DNA from: DASSBG01 sp963800395
GTDB lineage: Bacteria > Pseudomonadota > Gammaproteobacteria > Xanthomonadales > Rhodanobacteraceae
DNA: 64,000 bases
NCBI GenBank assembly: GCA_963800395.1
Contig: CAWDBD010000014.1
Coordinates: 62,001-126,000 of the forward strand
Reading direction: 5' to 3'
Shown: piece after piece, positions 63,114-64,000 of the stretch
Numbering within the stretch: position 1 is the first letter of the stretch
How the letters are laid out: each line of letters starts with the position of its first letter
The notes under the pieces: generated by a model
Database searches by the model: none
Told to the model about the DNA's origin: nothing
Seen by the model: only the letters and a program-made list of their open reading frames with translations
Made by a program: the position numbers and the translations under genes

Positions 63114-64000
63114 AGGTGCTGGCGCTGGGCAATCTGTTCCCCAGCCCATGGGACCCCCGCCGCTCGATGTTCAACAGGCAGCAGTTCGAGAATCTGGGGC
63201 GGCTCTGCGAGCTGCATGTCGTGGGTGCGGTGGATTTTCGTCAGCGCTTTCACCCCGCCAGCCCGGTCCCACCTTTTGAGCACTTGCAGGCACGCTGGTT
63301 CACCTTCTGGCACCTGCCGCGCTTCGGGCGGGACTGGCAGGCACAGTGCTGGCTGGCTGCATTGCAGGCGCGGCATGGACGCTGGATCCAACGGCAGCAT
63401 TTCGATTGCCTGCTGGTGAGCTGGGCCTACCCGGACGCGGTCGCGGTGGCCGGTCTGGCGCGGCGGCTGAATTTGCCGTGGGTGGCAAAAGTCCACGGCA
63501 GCGATATCAATGGCCTTGCCGCATCAGGTCGGCGCCGTCGGCGTGTTGCGCGAGCGCTCGCCGATGCCGATGCGATAGTGGCCGTGAGTGAGGCCCTGGC
63601 TGACGGAGTGCGGCAGCTTGGCGTGTCCGAGGCACGCATCCACGTGCTCTACAACGGTGTTGACCGGCAGGCATTCTGCCCCGGCAGTCGCACCCGGGCA
63701 TGCGCTGCACTGGGCCTGGACGCAGAATGCAAACGTATCCTTTACGTGGGCAACCTCAAGGCCAGCAAAGGCTGCCTCGATCTGCTCGATGCGCTGCCCG
63801 AGCTGGTGGCGCGGGAACCGCAGGCCCGGCTGGTGATGGTGGGCGAGGGGCCTGATCGTGCCGCCATCATTCGGCGTATTGGCACTCTCGGTCTTGGCGA
63901 GGCCGTGAGTCTGCCTGGTGCCGTGGCGCACCAGCAACTGCCCGACTGGTTTCGCGCATCCGATCTGCTCTGTTTGCCGAGTCATGCCGAAGGCGTGCCC
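63110..64000 (+). CDS. GT4-family glycosyltransferase, C-terminus outside window
   Basis: 297 codons are open from GTG at 63110 to the right edge. The N-terminus MKVLALGNLFPSPWDPRRSMFNRQQFENL, VSWAYPDAVAVAGLARRLNLPWVAKVHGSDIN, YNGVDRQAFCPGS and LYVGNLKASKGCLDLLDAL followed by SHAEGVP show a GT-B transferase of the EpsD/EpsF kind with the E-x7-E motif partly outside. GTGA overlap with the preceding gene places it in the same operon. Confidence 0.88.
   Translation, partial: MKVLALGNLFPSPWDPRRSMFNRQQFENLGRLCELHVVGAVDFRQRFHPASPVPPFEHLQARWFTFWHLPRFGRDWQAQCWLAALQARHGRWIQRQHFDCLLVSWAYPDAVAVAGLARRLNLPWVAKVHGSDINGLAASGRRRRRVARALADADAIVAVSEALADGVRQLGVSEARIHVLYNGVDRQAFCPGSRTRACAALGLDAECKRILYVGNLKASKGCLDLLDALPELVAREPQARLVMVGEGPDRAAIIRRIGTLGLGEAVSLPGAVAHQQLPDWFRASDLLCLPSHAEGVP

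Overview
The window is high-GC chromosomal DNA of a gammaproteobacterium, most likely in the Lysobacterales (Xanthomonadales) and closer to Rhodanobacteraceae-type genomes than to Xanthomonas. This rests on a fused xanB/manC-type GDP-mannose enzyme, an Oar-like TonB-dependent receptor, a SET-domain protein, CSLREA and DUF11 secreted proteins, and abundant REP/MITE-like repeats. The species assignment is inference. There are no rRNA genes, CRISPR array, phage or complete transposase gene. Two tRNA genes (Asn-GTT, Val-GAC) are present.

Layout. 1-7.5 kb: secreted proteins (a large DUF11 adhesin-like protein cut by the left edge, an NTF2-like protein, an LTD-PPC-endonuclease I nuclease, a CSLREA protein). 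7.6-10.8 kb: PAP2 phosphatase, a CDF zinc exporter, and, beyond a 0.9-kb block of GGGACTC repeats, a divergent metal-transporter-like membrane protein behind a Zur-box-like palindrome. 11-17 kb: acetyltransferase, acyl-CoA dehydrogenase, lipoprotein, modABC, SET protein, lipoprotein. 17.3-25.3 kb: rmlD, manC/xanB, prmC, phrB, M16 peptidase. 25.3-26.1 kb: dense REP cluster. 26.2-38.5 kb: hrpA, a secreted unknown, relA, a TPR-like membrane protein, sodB, grxD, an SDR, marC-like. 38.8-46.2 kb: Oar-like receptor, ppnN, tRNA-Asn, a fused monoheme cytochrome-porin resembling Cyc2. 46.3-55.4 kb: pseudopilin, uvrB, a CSLREA gene remnant, tRNA-Val, CSD-DUF1294 protein, a candidate structured RNA, a SulP transporter, an unknown membrane protein, glmS. 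55.5-64 kb: the start of an exopolysaccharide locus (EpsB-type priming transferase, J-domain protein, Wzy-like polymerase, Wzx-like flippase, PaaK/CapK-like enzyme, two GT4 transferases), cut by the right edge.

How the genes fit together. manC and rmlD supply GDP-mannose and dTDP-rhamnose and glmS supplies hexosamine, which could feed the polysaccharide locus. relA makes (p)ppGpp and PpnN is a known (p)ppGpp-responsive nucleotidase. The clearest unexplained content is repetitive DNA. A 286-287 bp non-coding element with terminal inverted repeats has three full copies, and one flank gives a CTAA target duplication. There is also a diverged 164-bp subfamily, a second 176-bp inverted-repeat element, heptanucleotide arrays that cannot create stop codons in any frame, and a repeat-like insertion inside hrpA. 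The most interesting single gene is the Cyc2-like cytochrome-porin at 44.8-46.2 kb.
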